Origin: Riptortus pedestris
Lineage: Eukaryota; Arthropoda; Insecta; Hemiptera; Alydidae
DNA: 64,000 nt
Reading direction: 5' to 3'
NCBI GenBank assembly: GCA_019009955.1
Contig: CM032228.1
Location: 128,007,501-128,071,500, forward strand
Within the stretch, counting starts at the first letter, position 1. Every line of letters starts with the position of its first letter. Both the position numbers and the translations under genes were made by a program. The notes beneath the pieces were generated by a model, which did no database searches, was not told the origin of the DNA, and saw only the letters and a program-made list of their open reading frames with translations. Of this stretch, positions 1 through 12,323 are shown in pieces.

Positions 1-58
1 TCGAAAATCGCATGAGAAGTACAACCTCAATAGTTGACTCCTCCCTTCGGTTTCAATG
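1..58 (+). mobile_element. D-family end fragment at window edge
   Basis: TCGAAAATCGCATGAGAAGT, ACAACCTCAATAGTTGACTC is the last third of D, cut by the window start and lacking the terminal palindrome. Confidence 0.6.
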
Positions 59-59
59 C

Positions 60-1600
60 TCACCCCCACAGTCGGGTATATTCTGTATGTTGTTTAGGAC
101 TACTTTTCTTATATCTGTACCAAAATATAATACATTATTTCCCCCCTATTTTCCTTGGGCTAAAAATGAGAGGCCTGTATGGCTTTTTTTTGTTCCTGAG
201 AAATTTACAAATACAAATGGAAGGATAAAAACTAGTGTCATTTGACAAAATTAGGACAGGCGTGGGATGTTCTAGCTATCTCGTAAGGGAAAGTTAGAAG
301 ATGAGACGTTCTCACAGAAAATTGTATTTAAACGGTGTAAAGAATGATAAATAGATATAATAACAATAACGAGAACCTTGGGCACAAGGCATAAATGGTA
401 AAACTAATTATATAGCTGGGAATATACCAATTATCATGTTGAGCATAGGATATCTCAGAGGTATTTTAGTCATAAATTATGAATTTATAAATTACTCTGT
501 TATGGAAACAAAACACTCTTCCCCCTCCCCATGATTATATTTATAATTCGTTTTGTTTTTAAACGTCTAGCATAATCCTCCTTTAACTTTTATGGCTTCA
601 TTTTCAACTTTAGGTAGGGGCACATTCGACTAAATACTTTAGATACGTAATTGACCCTTGCAAACCTTAGCTGTTTGCGCATACTCGTAGCATCTAGTGG
701 ATAAACTAGTTGGGTAAATCGTCAAGGTTAGTCGTTCTCTTCCCGGTCGGTTCGTGTCTTCCATTGAGCCTTCCCTTATCTAGCTCTTACATCCGCCTAC
801 AAAGCTATATCAACACTTTTATTAGGAAGCCTCTTATCATTTGTTCCAGTAAGCCGAAACTGACTAACAAAATCCACGCTCATTTCACCACATTGAAACC
901 ATTAAAACAATATTTTTCACGAGTGTTATATTTATGACCTCTGATTATATTCCATCTGTGTGCCAGCGATTAATGGTCAAACTAAGAATTATCGAATAGA
1001 CTTAGTTTGATGATAGTAGAGAACTGTTTACCTCTACTATCATGGAATAACCAACGGCCAACTACCAACTAATATATTAGACTTAGTTTGTTTTATGTAG
1101 AAAAATGTTTTTCAATGTGCGATGAAGCATAGTGGTTGGGATTATTTGTCTACCAATAAAGTTATGAATAGAATTCATTTACACAACAGTCAATTTGTTT
1201 CGTTTTAATATCTGAGTTCTTTTCTGTCGCTTATATGATTTCATCTATATGAATCTTCCTTCTCTATAAAGCTCTAAACCTTAACTTGGCTGTATTTGAT
1301 CTCGGGTGTTCCAAAAGATAGTTGGCCCATTTAAATCAAACCGAAGTTGGCACGAGTTTTTAAATAATTATTTATTTCCTCTACGTTTCTCTTTCCCATC
1401 CCCTTTTCCAACTGGTAATCGAATCTATTAATTAAAATCCTTTTTTAATTAAATTAAATCAACTGTTAATTAAATAAACTCTTTTTAAAAAATCAAGATC
1501 TAAGTCTAGATCTTAATATTTTTTTATAAAGAGGGTCTTGGAGTACTATTATCTCTTGATTTAGGGCAATTTAAAATTCTTGGATCCCAAGGTATATTCA
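60..1600. other. no gene recognised
   Basis: AT-rich sequence with several AATTAATTAAA stretches (1425-1470). The short frames have no recognisable domain. Confidence 0.4.
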
Positions 1601-1612
1601 GCTGAACTATTG

Positions 1613-2067
1613 CAAGAACGTTTTTGATATATATGTTGATATTTTTGAAGTTAACATTTTTTTGGATTCATTCAAGAATTCTTTTGCGTTATTTCCTTTT
1701 AAATACTTTTTGTTTTAATTTATTTTGGAATCCATTCTTTTCCTTCAGACTTGTTTCAAAGAGTATATTGTTGTCTAACAAGGAGAAATGGATTATGAAA
1801 TCAAAAACAAAAAAAAGTATTTAAAACGTTTTTTGATATGTTGATGTCTTTTGAAGTAAACATTTTTTTTTAATTTCAGAATCCATCCTTGTTATAGTAA
1901 AAAAATTATCTTTGAAACAAGATGAAGCATGATGATAGGAAAAGAATGTATTCTGAAATAAATAAATAAAAACAAAAGTATTTAAAATGAAATAACGCAG
2001 AAGAATTCTTGAATGAATCTAAAAAAATGTTTACTTCAAAAACATCAACATATCAAAAACGTTCTTA
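1613..2067. mobile_element. fold-back element with about 130-bp arms and an internal direct copy
   Basis: The left arm 1613-1743 and the right arm 1939-2067 are inverted repeats: CAAGAACGTTTTTGATAT ... TTCATTCAAGAATTCTT ... CATTCTTTTC on the left, and its reverse complement on the right. Identity is high, with small indels. The spacer holds a third, direct and shortened copy at about 1822-1888 (ACGTTTTTTGATATGTTGAT through CAGAATCCATCC). There is no coding capacity. Fold-back or MITE-type structures look like this. Confidence 0.75.
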
Positions 2068-2557
2068 GAATAATTTATTTTGAACTAATTACGTTATAAT
2101 TATTTGTAAAAAGAATGCATTTTTCTACCAGCATAGTTACATCTGAAAAAAAAACGGTGCGGTATCTTTCAGGGAAGAATCATCAAGGGTAGTTTTTTTT
2201 TTTTCAGAATTGATTTCTCTTTCCATAAACTTATTTCAAAGATAACTTTTATTTCGCAGCATTTTAAAACGTGCCGTTTATGAAATAAAGATTTGTGCAT
2301 TTTACGGCTAAAGGTTGCGTCAAATAGAAAAATTCACCGATATAAACTCGTTTTAGAATTTGATTTTCTCCAAGAATCCGTCATGAAAAGTATGTCATTC
2401 ATTTGAAAAATCCAAAGTTATGGTCGCTGGAGAAGTACTGGAGAAGGTTAGGAGGTTGAATATGGACTGAAAAGATTCTTCAGGGGTCACAACTATGGCA
2501 CACCAAGTCTCAGCCTTTTATTAATACAAAAGTTTGGACAGATTGTACATATATAAA

Positions 2558-2675
2558 GTTTGACTGACCTCAATTTTATCATCACCTAGTTGGATCGGCA
2601 GAGTTTTGAATAAATTAGTTCAATGAGTTCAGCCTGAATAGCAAATTTCCATTAAGGGAAATCTGCTAAACGGCT
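2558..2675 (+). mobile_element. old D-family copy
   Basis: TGACCTCAATTTTATCATCA, CCTAGTTGGATCGGCAGA, then CATTAAGGGAAATCTGCTAA at the end. The order matches D with many substitutions and no adjoining TA tract. Confidence 0.6.
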
Positions 2676-3134
2676 AGTTTTAGAATGATGAAATTTCACA
2701 TTTAGGTCTCTTGATGCAAGTAATAGGAGTTAATTCAATAGTGGTACAAGGAAGCCATGTGGTATCTATTTAAGGCCTTTATATTTTATTCTGAGCTGTT
2801 TATTTTCATTGAAGATTACTGAAACTGGGGTATCCACTGGACTATAACCCTAGTATATTTCTTTGCCCGGCGTTGCTGTTTAGTTTAACATATGGCCTTA
2901 TTAATAATTTAATAGTTATTGTAAAATTAAAATGTGGTACAATAATTTAAGACTTCAGTCTGCTAGTTGGCACGTTCTTCTAGCTGATAGAGCACATATA
3001 ATGATAATTATGAGAAATTATTATCGAAAAGGATTCTTTGTAATAACAGAACATAAGAAAAACCATTTGAAATAAATGGTTTTAACATTTAAATAAATAA
3101 ATAAACCAAACGTTGTGCTTTATTTTGCGCTTTA

Positions 3135-3260
3135 ATATGAATTTATTTAGTGACGGACTCATTCATTAAAATCCTTTGTCCTACTTTGGTTTAAAAAGGT
3201 GGTAACCCGTAGAGAACCCGACCCAATTAACGATAGTTGTAAAAAGTGGATGTAAAGAAA
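3135..3260 (+). mobile_element. 5'-truncated SINE copy
   Basis: Body and 3' end only: TTATTTAGTGACGGACTCAT, GGTGGTAACCCGTAGAGAAC, CCGACCCAATTAACGATAGT, AAAAAGTGGATGTAAAG. The tRNA-like head is absent. Confidence 0.7.
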
Positions 3261-3360
3261 TGACATAAATATGCAAAAGTTTATGGAAGTACACATGTTA
3301 ATAATTCTATAATAAGTTAATACAATACTTTATTTATAATACTGTTTCAATAATGTTACG

Positions 3361-3363
<3 letters not shown>

Positions 3364-3403
<40 letters not shown>
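3364..3403. repeat. (TA)n microsatellite
   Basis: About 20 pure TA units, not obviously attached to an A, B, C or D element. Confidence 0.95.
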
Positions 3404-3406
<3 letters not shown>

Positions 3407-4372
3407 CGAAACTACTTGTAGTTAACTTGGAGCATCGCATTTGTGCTCGATTGTGGTTAATTAATACACTAAAAGAGAACTTTAAGGAATATAATATTAA
3501 CAATGAAAATGATGACACAGAGATACCGTCACAAAAGCACGGCCCCGTTCTTATCATGTTTTGACCTTTATAATGACCATGAATCTGATGATCTGGGAAA
3601 ATAAAGAAGATAAATCATGAATCACCCAGATTTATTCACGTCTTAGAATCGGGTCTTAATCATTAATTGATTAAAAAAGTGTATCCTTATATTTTGTTGT
3701 CTCTAAAACGAAACTAAAATAATACAACAAAAAAAACTACCATTTACTGCATCTCACCCTTTTCAGATTAGCGGTAAGTTTTAATAATTGAACACTCCTC
3801 TGATAATAAGACAAATGTGTACAACATAACATAAAATGATAAATAGACAAGGGGTAGCTCAAAACCCTCTGGTTGTTCTGGTTTTTCTTAAGTTGAACGG
3901 TTTTAGAAGAGAATTCAGCAAGAGACTTCTCTTTGTATTTTACTATGGTTTTATTGATAGTTATTCTTATTAGATTTATATTAGTATTTTGTTGTTTATT
4001 TTGATATTTTTGTGAGTTGGCACTTCATACCAGTAATAATATCGAAACGTATGTTCGGCGAAGCATTGACACAGTGTACCATCACTAACGTGAAATAAGT
4101 AAAATCAAGAGACACTGTGGTTAGTTTTGGCGTCATTTGTGAAGTAACGTGGTACAAATACTTCTCGTAGGTGATGTTAAAAATTTGTGCTTGAAATAAA
4201 AAACCGAAATGGCCAATTATAGTTGTTGGCGATGATTGAGGAATGATAGTTGCAGGTGATGTTGACCAATTTCCACGAAAATTAAAAGGACGAGGTTTTT
4301 TTTCAGTAAGCATGGAAAAGACTAGTTGACTTGGAGCCTGGGAGCTCTATCTCCTATAAAACTAATTATGTG

Positions 4373-4590
4373 ATTTATTAATGACCTTTATGCTACTAAG
4401 GCTAAGAGAGGTACAGGTTATCTATAGGTCACCACCCTTTTCTAGCCTAGGTGGAAATAAGGTGCTTATTAAATGAGATAGTCTCTGAATAAATTCCTAT
4501 TGCCCAGGTAAGATTCAACTCTGGACTCCAGGCTTACCAAGTGAGATTTAAGAGCAGCGCCTTAACTCGCATGGCTAACCTGAGACCCAA
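4373..4590 (-). mobile_element. tRNA-derived SINE (reverse)
   Basis: Full-length order on the minus strand: tRNA-like head with A-box region (reverse of CGCATGGCTAACCTGAG, 4567-4583) and B-box region (diverged, GATTCAACTC at 4511-4520), then the body with the reverse of CACCCTTTTCTAGCC. More diverged than the 5957 copy. Confidence 0.75.
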
Positions 4591-4693
4591 AAGGCCACAA
4601 ATGTTAAACAATTATTAACATAACAAAACATTTGTAAGAGGGTTCGTTTTATACGGAAGCGAAAATGCTAAATCTGGAAGTGTGGAAAGAAAA

Positions 4694-5215
4694 ATGTCGG
4701 TCACGCAGGTACTACGTAAACTGTCATATTCCACAATATAAGGCTTTCCGACGTTCTGAAATTTGACACGCAAATGATCTCCTCCACCTTTTTCACCTTT
4801 TTGGTGACCATGACCACCAGTTTAGTGACTCCAGGTATTTAAAGTGAAAATCTGATGATTAGAATTGGTGCTTTGCAAAAGGCTGGGACCATATAAAAAC
4901 TTTAATAACTCGGTTAATATTCGAGTTAGAGAAATCATTTATAGAACTGTGGTTGTAGAAAATTAAAATTTAAACATCATTGAATATATACAATTTTTCG
5001 CTCCTACTCTTAGAGACCGAGATATTTCGAATTTTCAATTATTCTCACACTAAACCCATTTTTTCTCCCCCAAGGCCGATTTTAATTTTTTTATTTTTTA
5101 TTTAATAACCTAATATAATCATTAGGTTTCCATCAAACGGTTAAATATCGAGTGTGGTGTTGATCAAATAGAAAACATGAAGTTTAGAACGTAAAGCCTT
5201 AAATGATGAAGTCAG
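4694..5215 (+). mobile_element. old A-family copy
   Basis: It begins with a degraded A terminus (GTCGGTCACGCAGGTACTAC), then AACTCGGTTAATATTCGAGT, ATATTTCGAATTTTCAATT and GGTTAAATATCGAGTGTGGT. It ends near AAGCCTTAA with no TA tract or D half. Confidence 0.65.
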
Positions 5216-5229
5216 GACGAAAATATTTG

Positions 5230-5560
5230 CACGTATGTATCTCTCACAGTAAATGTTCAATAGAAACAGTATTTTGTATTCAAGCTTTGAATGAAGTGCT
5301 TCATGGTATAACAGTATTTTGTTAATATCAGATAATTAGAAGTAGGGGTTTACTGAAGGCTGAAAACTATACAATGCAAATATTTCGGTTAATATTCAAG
5401 ATAGAGAAAAAATAGGAACATTCATAGAAAATTAAATTGTTATTTATTATCCACTATGTGCTACTTGGGCAAATTGGAACGGGATATCTACAAAAACTAA
5501 ATGTGCAAAAGATTAGTTCTGTACAATTTCTCGATCTGACGAATAATAATAGAGATTGAC
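5230..5560 (+). mobile_element. A-family fragment
   Basis: AAGTGCTTCATGGTATAACA, GTAGGGGTTTACTGAAGGCT, CGGTTAATATTCAAGATAGA and TTTCTCGATCTGACGAATAA follow the A order. The outer ends are missing. Confidence 0.65.
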
Positions 5561-5689
5561 TTCATTGTTTGCAGCTGTTTAACAAATTTAAAAATGCTGT
5601 GGTTTTAATAAAGGGCGGAACTATACTTCTACAATCAATAATTTATTACTTGGCGTAATTTTTGTTTTGTTTTACTTAGTATTTCCTAT

Positions 5690-5928
5690 AACAGAACTCT
5701 GCATCAATTCGTTTATGCATTATATTACTGCTCTGTTACATTAATAAACGACAGCATTCATTCGTGGCGTTCTAATTTTCGATTTTAAAATACCTCATAA
5801 ATGGTTCTATTATCCATTTATGAGGTATTTTAAAATCAAAAATTAGAACGCCACGAATGGATACTGTAGTTTATTAATGTAATAGAGCAGCAATATAATG
5901 CATAAACGAATTGATGCAGAGTTCTGTT
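5690..5928. mobile_element. near-palindromic fold-back element, about 115-bp arms
   Basis: AACAGAACTCTGCATCAATT at 5690 is mirrored by AATTGATGCAGAGTTCTGTT ending at 5928. The arms match almost throughout and meet in a short centre near 5805-5814. Just outside the right arm, 5929-5956 repeats the central segment (ACCTCATAAATGGTTCTATT), so a partial further copy follows. A SINE is inserted there. Confidence 0.8.
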
Positions 5929-5956
5929 ACCTCATAAATGGTTCTATTATCCATTT

Positions 5957-6181
5957 GGGGCTCAGGTTAGCCATGCGAGTTAAAGCGTTGACCTTTATCT
6001 CACATGGTAAACCTAGAGTGGCGAGTTCGATTCTTGCCTGGGCAAAGGAAATTATTTAGTGACGATATTCATTAAATAACATCCTAAAATCCCACCCTGG
6101 CTAGAAAGGGTGTTAACCTGTAGATAACCCGTCCCAATTAGCCTGAGTTGCAAAAAAGTGGACGTTAATAAATAATAATAA
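5957..6181 (+). mobile_element. tRNA-derived SINE with 12-bp target-site duplication
   Basis: The tRNA-like head includes GGTTAGCCATGCGAGTTAAA (A-box region) and GAGTTCGATTCTTGC (B-box region), followed by a unique body and an AATAATAAT tail. TATTATCCATTT flanks it at 5945-5956 and again at 6182-6193, a clean target-site duplication that fixes both ends. It went into the repeat beside the fold-back element. The long arm between the boxes suggests a Leu/Ser-type tRNA ancestor (inference). Confidence 0.9.
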
Positions 6182-6262
6182 TATTATCCATTTATAAATG
6201 TTTAATCTGCCTTGTTCTTGTCTTTCTCATGCAGTTACGTAGAACAGAATGACAAGGATTTT

Positions 6263-6306
6263 ATTAAAGGAATATTGTTATATATGTATAACAATATTCC
6301 TTTAAT
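6263..6306. repeat. perfect 20-bp hairpin with 4-nt loop
   Basis: ATTAAAGGAATATTGTTATA at 6263-6282 and its exact reverse complement at 6287-6306, loop TATG. There is no sign that it is processed as an RNA; it could be the core of a small fold-back element. Confidence 0.8.
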
Positions 6307-6309
6307 AGA

Positions 6310-7225
6310 ATCTTTGCCAGATATGTCTGACAATAATAGTAATAATAATAAATCTTAAAATAATAAATAGGATTATCATTTTGAACTGAATCATTGTTAC
6401 TCGACTTTATTTTAGGGTATTATAAGCAGTGTACTGATGCTACAAATCTAAAGTTTAGTTTCATCTCGTACATGTTGCATAAATATTTTGCACTACCTGC
6501 ATTTTAAAAATGGAGCATTTGGTTACAAAAAAAAATATTTCTCATGGTTACATTTAAAACACGTTTGCTGTATCTCCAGATTTGTCCAGCCTATTTATTG
6601 ACTTAATTATTTTAGATCTAAAAATATAAGTGCTTTGGAGATGTTTAGGCTACTGAAGATTAATCTCAGAGGACTTCAATGATTATTTTAGATTAATAAT
6701 ATTATTTTTCATTTGGTACAATTGTATTGATTAGAATTATGTTAAAAGGATTTCGTTTTTCTGCATTAAATGGGCGTAAACTACATGATAGAGTAAACAG
6801 GGTGTTTAACCTCTAATGAATAAATTTCCTATTTAAAAGTCTTTACACAACCAGTACAATAATGCAAAGAAACGTCCTTGAAAATGAGATGAGGTAGGTG
6901 GACCAGACAGCGTAGGAAGTATGAAGGTGGAACCTGCAGCTACACTTCGAGCTTTAAGTGTTGAAATTCAACTAAAATGTAGGTTGAAATATTTTCAAGA
7001 TGTATGCCTGAATTGCTGAAAAAGGTAATGTCTCTTGCTCTTCAATAATTCTTGCTAGTGTAAAAGTAAACCTCGAACGATTTGGATTTGGTATTACTAT
7101 AGATCCAAGACGAAATTTGCATTTAAAATCCACAACGAAATTAAAAGAACAGTATTTTAAATATGCTCTTGCTCTTCGAGGGCAGTTCTTTTCTCACCAT
7201 GATTTTATAATGATTTGAATAACTA
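6310..7225. other. no gene recognised
   Basis: AT-rich, without long frames or members of the A-D repeat families. Confidence 0.4.
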
Positions 7226-7378
7226 TTGAATTGAACAATAAGTGTCAGCATTTTCGTAATGAGGCTTATTTGTGGATTCACAATGGTGTACTGGAATGCA
7301 TATTCATTCTATCAACACCAACATCAAGTAACGTGAAGTACTTGGAAGTAACATTGAATATTCGTTCGGTTTTAATTA

Positions 7379-7593
7379 ATTATTTATCAACGTCCACTTT
7401 ACCAACTAAGGCTAATTGGGACGGGTTATCTAAAGGTTACCACCCTTTTCTAGCCAGGGTGGGACTAAGGATTTTATTTAATGAATTCCGTCATTAAATA
7501 AATTCCTTTGCCCACGCGGGAATCGAACTAACCACTCTAGGATTACCATGTGCGATTAAAGGCACGCTTTAACTCACATGGATAACCCCTTTT
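7379..7593 (-). mobile_element. tRNA-derived SINE (reverse)
   Basis: ACGTCCACTTTACCAACTAA, GGACGGGTTATCTAAAGGTT, CACCCTTTTCTAGCCAGGGT, GAATCGAACTAACCACTCTA and CTCACATGGATAACCCC: the whole SINE on the minus strand. Confidence 0.85.
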
Positions 7594-7599
7594 TGTTTT

Positions 7600-9600
7600 G
7601 TTTTCAAAGTATATTTATTGGCCACTAATTCCCTAGTTATTAAATTGCATATTTTGTGTTCGTTTAAGCACAGAATCTTCTATCAGATTTAGAGTTCCAC
7701 AATGGATAATGGTGTTTACTTGACACAATCTTTTGTTTGGTTCGTAAATATTTTATTTCCCTTGAGAAATGTCCATTCTATAGAAAACTGATACTGCTTA
7801 TCAACATTCTGATGGATTGTAGTAATAGCTTGGGGGAAGATTAGGTTCAATAGTAGTAATTAAAATAAACAAAATAAGACTTTGATTCTAAGAGAATCCA
7901 GTATTATAATTTAACTACAAGAAACGTCAGCTCACTTTTGCGTCAAGTATAATCGGATATCGTTTAAAAGAAAAAAAAAAACCCTCAATATAAACCGAGC
8001 CATGAAGCACAACATGGCGTCGAAAATGACGATGGTGTATAGCTCCTTTTAGATCTTTTTAAGATTGCTGAAGTTTAGCTTTTTAGAGCTAAAACGATTT
8101 TAATCTCACTCTTAACATAAATCCCAAAATCATGCCCACAGGCTTTCTTACACTATAGATACCAGTACGAAAACAGAATTATTGAAAACAGGACAGGAGG
8201 GGCCATCTTTTGTATATACCGATGACTGGAAATATCCAGACGAATGTGGCTCTCTTGCCATAGTAGGCAATGAAGTACTGACGGGCATATCAAATAACAT
8301 AGCACAGCAAAATTACGAGGCTTAATAATTGTCTAAATCAAAAGTTTTGAAACTTGACGGCTACTCCAATCACGATACAGGTCTAGAAAGTGATAACTAA
8401 ATAAGAAACTGAACTGATTGAAAACAATACAATCGCGTCATGAGTTCGACCTCAATAGCTGATTTCCCTTAATTTAAGCTGATTTTCGTGATTTCAATAA
8501 TTAGCTATTTATAATGATATAACCAACCATGATTAACTGTAATGTAGAATACTGAACCACCAGAATACTAGAAGATAAAAATTGTTCTAGTTCGATTAAA
8601 GCTTACCCATTCACGGTTAACACACAAACTAGGACTGAATAAGTACACTGTACAAATAAGTACACTGTATATTATTCGATTAGCTGTCAAACACTTACAG
8701 ACTGCAGACTAATAATTGTCCAGAATTTACCAACATTTCAGACTGCTACACAAAATTCCTAGCCAAAGGTCGGACATGATTTTTGTACGTTAACACAATA
8801 ATGAGCCACCTACAAAAGCAACCACATGTTCAAGAAAATTTAACTATTAATAGAAAAATGTGGCTTCCTATTACTAATATCCACTTGCGAAAACGTTAGT
8901 GGAAGGTGTTCTATACATATAAATTAATGATCTGGAAATATTTAAACTTATCTTAAAAGAATATGGAGCTCGAAATATAGATGTTAGTAGCAATAGATGA
9001 AATGTATTTCAATAAATCACGTAAAATAATTATCGTTAAGCATGGTTTGTATTCTGTTTTGATTGCTTATTTAGCTATTCGTTTCCTCATATCATCGACA
9101 GGAATTTGGCTCCTCGCCTTGCTTATTTGCTTTCTCTTAATGTTTATTAATCACATGTCAAGAGAAAGTAATTGGACTGCCAAACATCTCGTAATCCTTT
9201 TGGTCCTTCCTATGCTACCTTTGTCATTCGGCATATTAGAAAGCAATTCATCTATAAAGCATTAAGTCGTCTCTTTAAAAAGAATATTAATTTTAACAAA
9301 TTACTGCCCCTTTAAGCTAAAATATACTTCTTTTGATTCAAACCATAACATTATTATTATTTATTTATGAATGCCCCACATAAGAGGTGATTGGAATGAA
9401 GTAGATGGAGATGAGCCTCTAATTAAGGCCACCAATTTACTTGATCGTGTGATTACATTATTTATACAATTGCCATTGTTATAAAAAAAAAACTTAAAAG
9501 GTTTATACTGAGAAAGATGTTTAGAAAATCTAATGCAGGTATCACGTGACTTCTATGTATTCCTATTAAATTAATATATTTTTATTCACTTCATTTCACA
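7600..9600. other. no gene recognised
   Basis: It contains a D-end fragment at 8431-8472 (AATCGCGTCATGAGTTCGAC, CTCAATAGCTGATTTCCC) and one 94-codon hydrophobic frame at 8981-9265 that I do not accept as a gene. Confidence 0.4.
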
Positions 9601-9619
9601 CTATTTCATTTAAAAGCAC

Positions 9620-9706
9620 ACTCACGCACGCGCGCGCCCACACACAATTATTCGTACTTTCTTGTTTTCTGTGCTTTCAGTACTCCCCCCCCCCTCCCCC
9701 ATTACT
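9620..9706. repeat. (CA)n/(CG) and poly-C low-complexity tract
   Basis: CACGCACGCGCGCGCCCACA at about 9625-9645, then a C-rich run at 9685-9701. Confidence 0.75.
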
Positions 9707-9709
9707 CAT

Positions 9710-11225
9710 CGGATTTTAACATATTAATAGAAAATCAGTAATGAGATCTAAAGAGCGTTATAGCAGAACATGGGAAATCGCCATAGTTTACTGGCTTTTT
9801 TTTTAGTAGTTATGAGGGATAAGTAAGGAGCTCACGCCAAACAAGTCATAGCGGTTAATTTCATAGAAATCAGAAAACCGAAAATTTGAAAGTTTACAAG
9901 AATTCCTTTTCTCCGCACTAGGAAGTAAAAAGCGTTTAATATCTGAGGATTCAAGAATAAAGCACAAACAAATTCACTCAAAATCGAGAGGTTCCCCGAA
10001 ATTATGAAAATAAAATGATTCTGCTAATTGTAAAAGGCTTTTTGGTTGCCTCCTGGGGACTCTAGCTCATTGGTAATATATATATACTTGTAGCAGCTAT
10101 ACAAAAAAAAAAAAATTCATTCTGATTGCTAACGTAATAACCGAAGCCTTTCCCTTGTTAGTATATCTAATATACACGTTGTGTGATATATACTCATTTA
10201 TCTCGCTCTGGAAAAACACACGAGCGATATCAACTCACATTCTATTATTGATTTCTATCTATTTATGAAAACTGCGGTATCATAGCTCATTGTGAAAACC
10301 ACCAGATTAGGAGTGTGAGATTACAGAAATTTAAAATTAAAAAAAAAATACAATGGTTCATTAATGTTGTCTCAATATGGTAAGGCAACACTTTTATAGT
10401 CAACAGGAATTTTTCATGCAATGTTTTCGTATCCTTCACATAAGAAGGACATTTACGATTTTAACTATTCGTCCTTACTTAAACATCAACTCCGTAAAGG
10501 ATGGTAACCTGTAGATAACCCGTCCCGATTAGCCTATTGGACGTAAAATAAAAAAAAAAATAACTTCAACACCTGGTCCGATTTCGACCATTAACGAGCA
10601 TTTATCATGGTACTTTCTGATATCGAGTTTGATAACGTTCAACAAAAGTTAAATCGTTTTCTTTCTTATTCTGCAGTTTTCTAAAGCAAATAGCAGGTAA
10701 AATTTGTTGGGTTTTAACATTTCATTTTAAGAGGTTTTTCACTTCGGTCCAACTGTGTGTGTCATTCTTACTGACCGAGTAATATGATAAATTCGTTTTA
10801 GAAGTCTTCAATGAACAAAATCTCATTACAAATGTTCTCAAAGGAAGCGAATGAAGTTGGGCATATGTATACCTGATAAAATAAAGGAAATAAGACATAA
10901 TTTCTTAGCTGTATCAGCTTTACTTTCGATTGTTTTATTTTCCCTGAATTGGAATTAGCCACAACACTCCATGAGTGATTAGGAATACTAGATCCTAAAA
11001 TTAATCCACTCCAGACGTATGTGATTGTTGTCCACTCCCAGCTTACAATTTTTTGATTTTTAAATAAGTATTATTTATAGGGTTATTGTAAGGTGCTACC
11101 ATATTTATAAAGACAAAATCACTAAACCGTACTGAAACTCTTGGCAGCTGTTGCTCTTAAATGCAGTCAAGGAGAGAAAATAGAAATTACTTAGTTGTCT
11201 AAAAATACGATTTCACCGAAATCAT
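9710..11225. other. no gene recognised; SINE 3' fragment at 10494-10545
   Basis: AT-rich. The only repeat seen is a SINE end (GATGGTAACCTGTAGATAAC, CCGTCCCGATTAGCCTATTG). Confidence 0.4.
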
Positions 11226-11229
11226 GATT

Positions 11230-11440
11230 ACACATTTAATATTAGACTGACTCCCGAAAATGAAGAGAGTTCAAAAAAATCAAATTGATTGATGTTTTAT
11301 TATAACTCCCAAATATCCAAAAAATTCCCTCCTCTCTGAACCCCCCTCACTGGTCCGATTTCAGCCATCCATTTCACCAAATCGTCTCTTGAGTAAAACC
11401 TCAATAGCTGATTTCACTTAATTAAAGGGAATCTGCTAAA
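11230..11440 (+). mobile_element. deleted A-D composite without TA tract
   Basis: An A-like stretch with CTGGTCCGATTTCAGCCATC (11351-11370) runs straight into a D end: TGAGTAAAACCTCAATAGCT, GATTTCACTT, GGGAATCTGCTAAAA. The TA tract and neighbouring parts of both halves are gone. Confidence 0.65.
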
Positions 11441-11915
11441 AGTGATTTCCTCACAAAGTAGATATAATATTCACCGTGTGCATTGAATGAATTGTGTAAT
11501 AAAGACTGTTTTAAATAAAAACATAAATGATCATGTTCTAGACATTTGACCTCCATCTTTCGCAGGGCAGGTAGGTCTTAAATTTAGTTAACTTTTGGCA
11601 ATCACTGAAACAAATATCGCTGAATCAAATATTAGGGTCTGGGGAGGGCGTTTTTATTTTAATCAAAAATTTTAATTTAATCATTCCAATTACTTAATAA
11701 TTTGATTTGATGACTTAATGATTGGTTGGTTCATTTATCGTTAAGCCATATTGACAAACAAATATTACAAATAAATATAATACAAGCATGTAATACTAAA
11801 ACAATAGTTGTGTGGCGAACACTTAGTGCATAAAGGGTCCAATTGATTCATTTATTTATACTTGGTGGGCAGTAGTAACCATTTAAATCTTTTGTGCTCT
11901 ATATTGTATACATTC

Positions 11916-11921
<6 letters not shown>

Positions 11922-11955
<34 letters not shown>
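11922..11955. repeat. (TA)n microsatellite
   Basis: About 17 TA units without an adjoining recognised element. Confidence 0.95.
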
Positions 11956-11959
<4 letters not shown>

Positions 11960-12085
11960 CATAACAGAATAATGGTAATAACCGAATAATGATTTATCAA
12001 TATTTTTCCTTTACTGTTGTATTAAAATTTATAATATAGTATAATGTAAATATAGTAAACACAGCTGAACTATACAAAACATTTA

Positions 12086-12323
12086 TTATTATTATTTATT
12101 AACATCCACTTTTTGCAACTAAGGCTAATCGGGACGGGTTATCTACAGGTTACCACCCTTTTCTAGTCTGGGTGGGATTTAGGATGTTATTCAATGAAAT
12201 AATTAATTTATGTTCCGTCACTAAATAATTTCCTTTGCCCAGGCGAGAATCGAACTCGCCACTCTAGGTTTACCATGTGAGATTAAGGTCAACCCTTTAA
12301 CTCACATGGCTAACCTGAGCCCC
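12086..12323 (-). mobile_element. tRNA-derived SINE (reverse) with 12-bp target-site duplication
   Basis: ACAAAACATTTA at 12074-12085 is repeated at 12324-12335. Between them lies a full SINE on the minus strand: the TTATTATTATTTATTAAC tail, GCTAATCGGGACGGGTTATC, GAATCGAACTCGCCACTCTA (B-box region) and CTCACATGGCTAACCTGAGC (A-box region). The clear duplication implies fairly recent retroposition. Confidence 0.9.

Noticed and set aside
3996..4313. 105-codon minus-strand ORF
   Set aside because: No domain, isolated, and composition like its surroundings; probably chance.
5960..6045. Possible functional tRNA gene
   Set aside because: A- and B-box-like segments are present, but it is the head of a SINE with a body, tail and target duplication, and it recurs in degenerate form.
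8981..9265. 94-codon hydrophobic ORF with two or three possible membrane segments
   Set aside because: No recognisable family, no splice or poly(A) context, and AT-rich DNA easily produces Leu/Ile-rich frames. I keep it only as a note.
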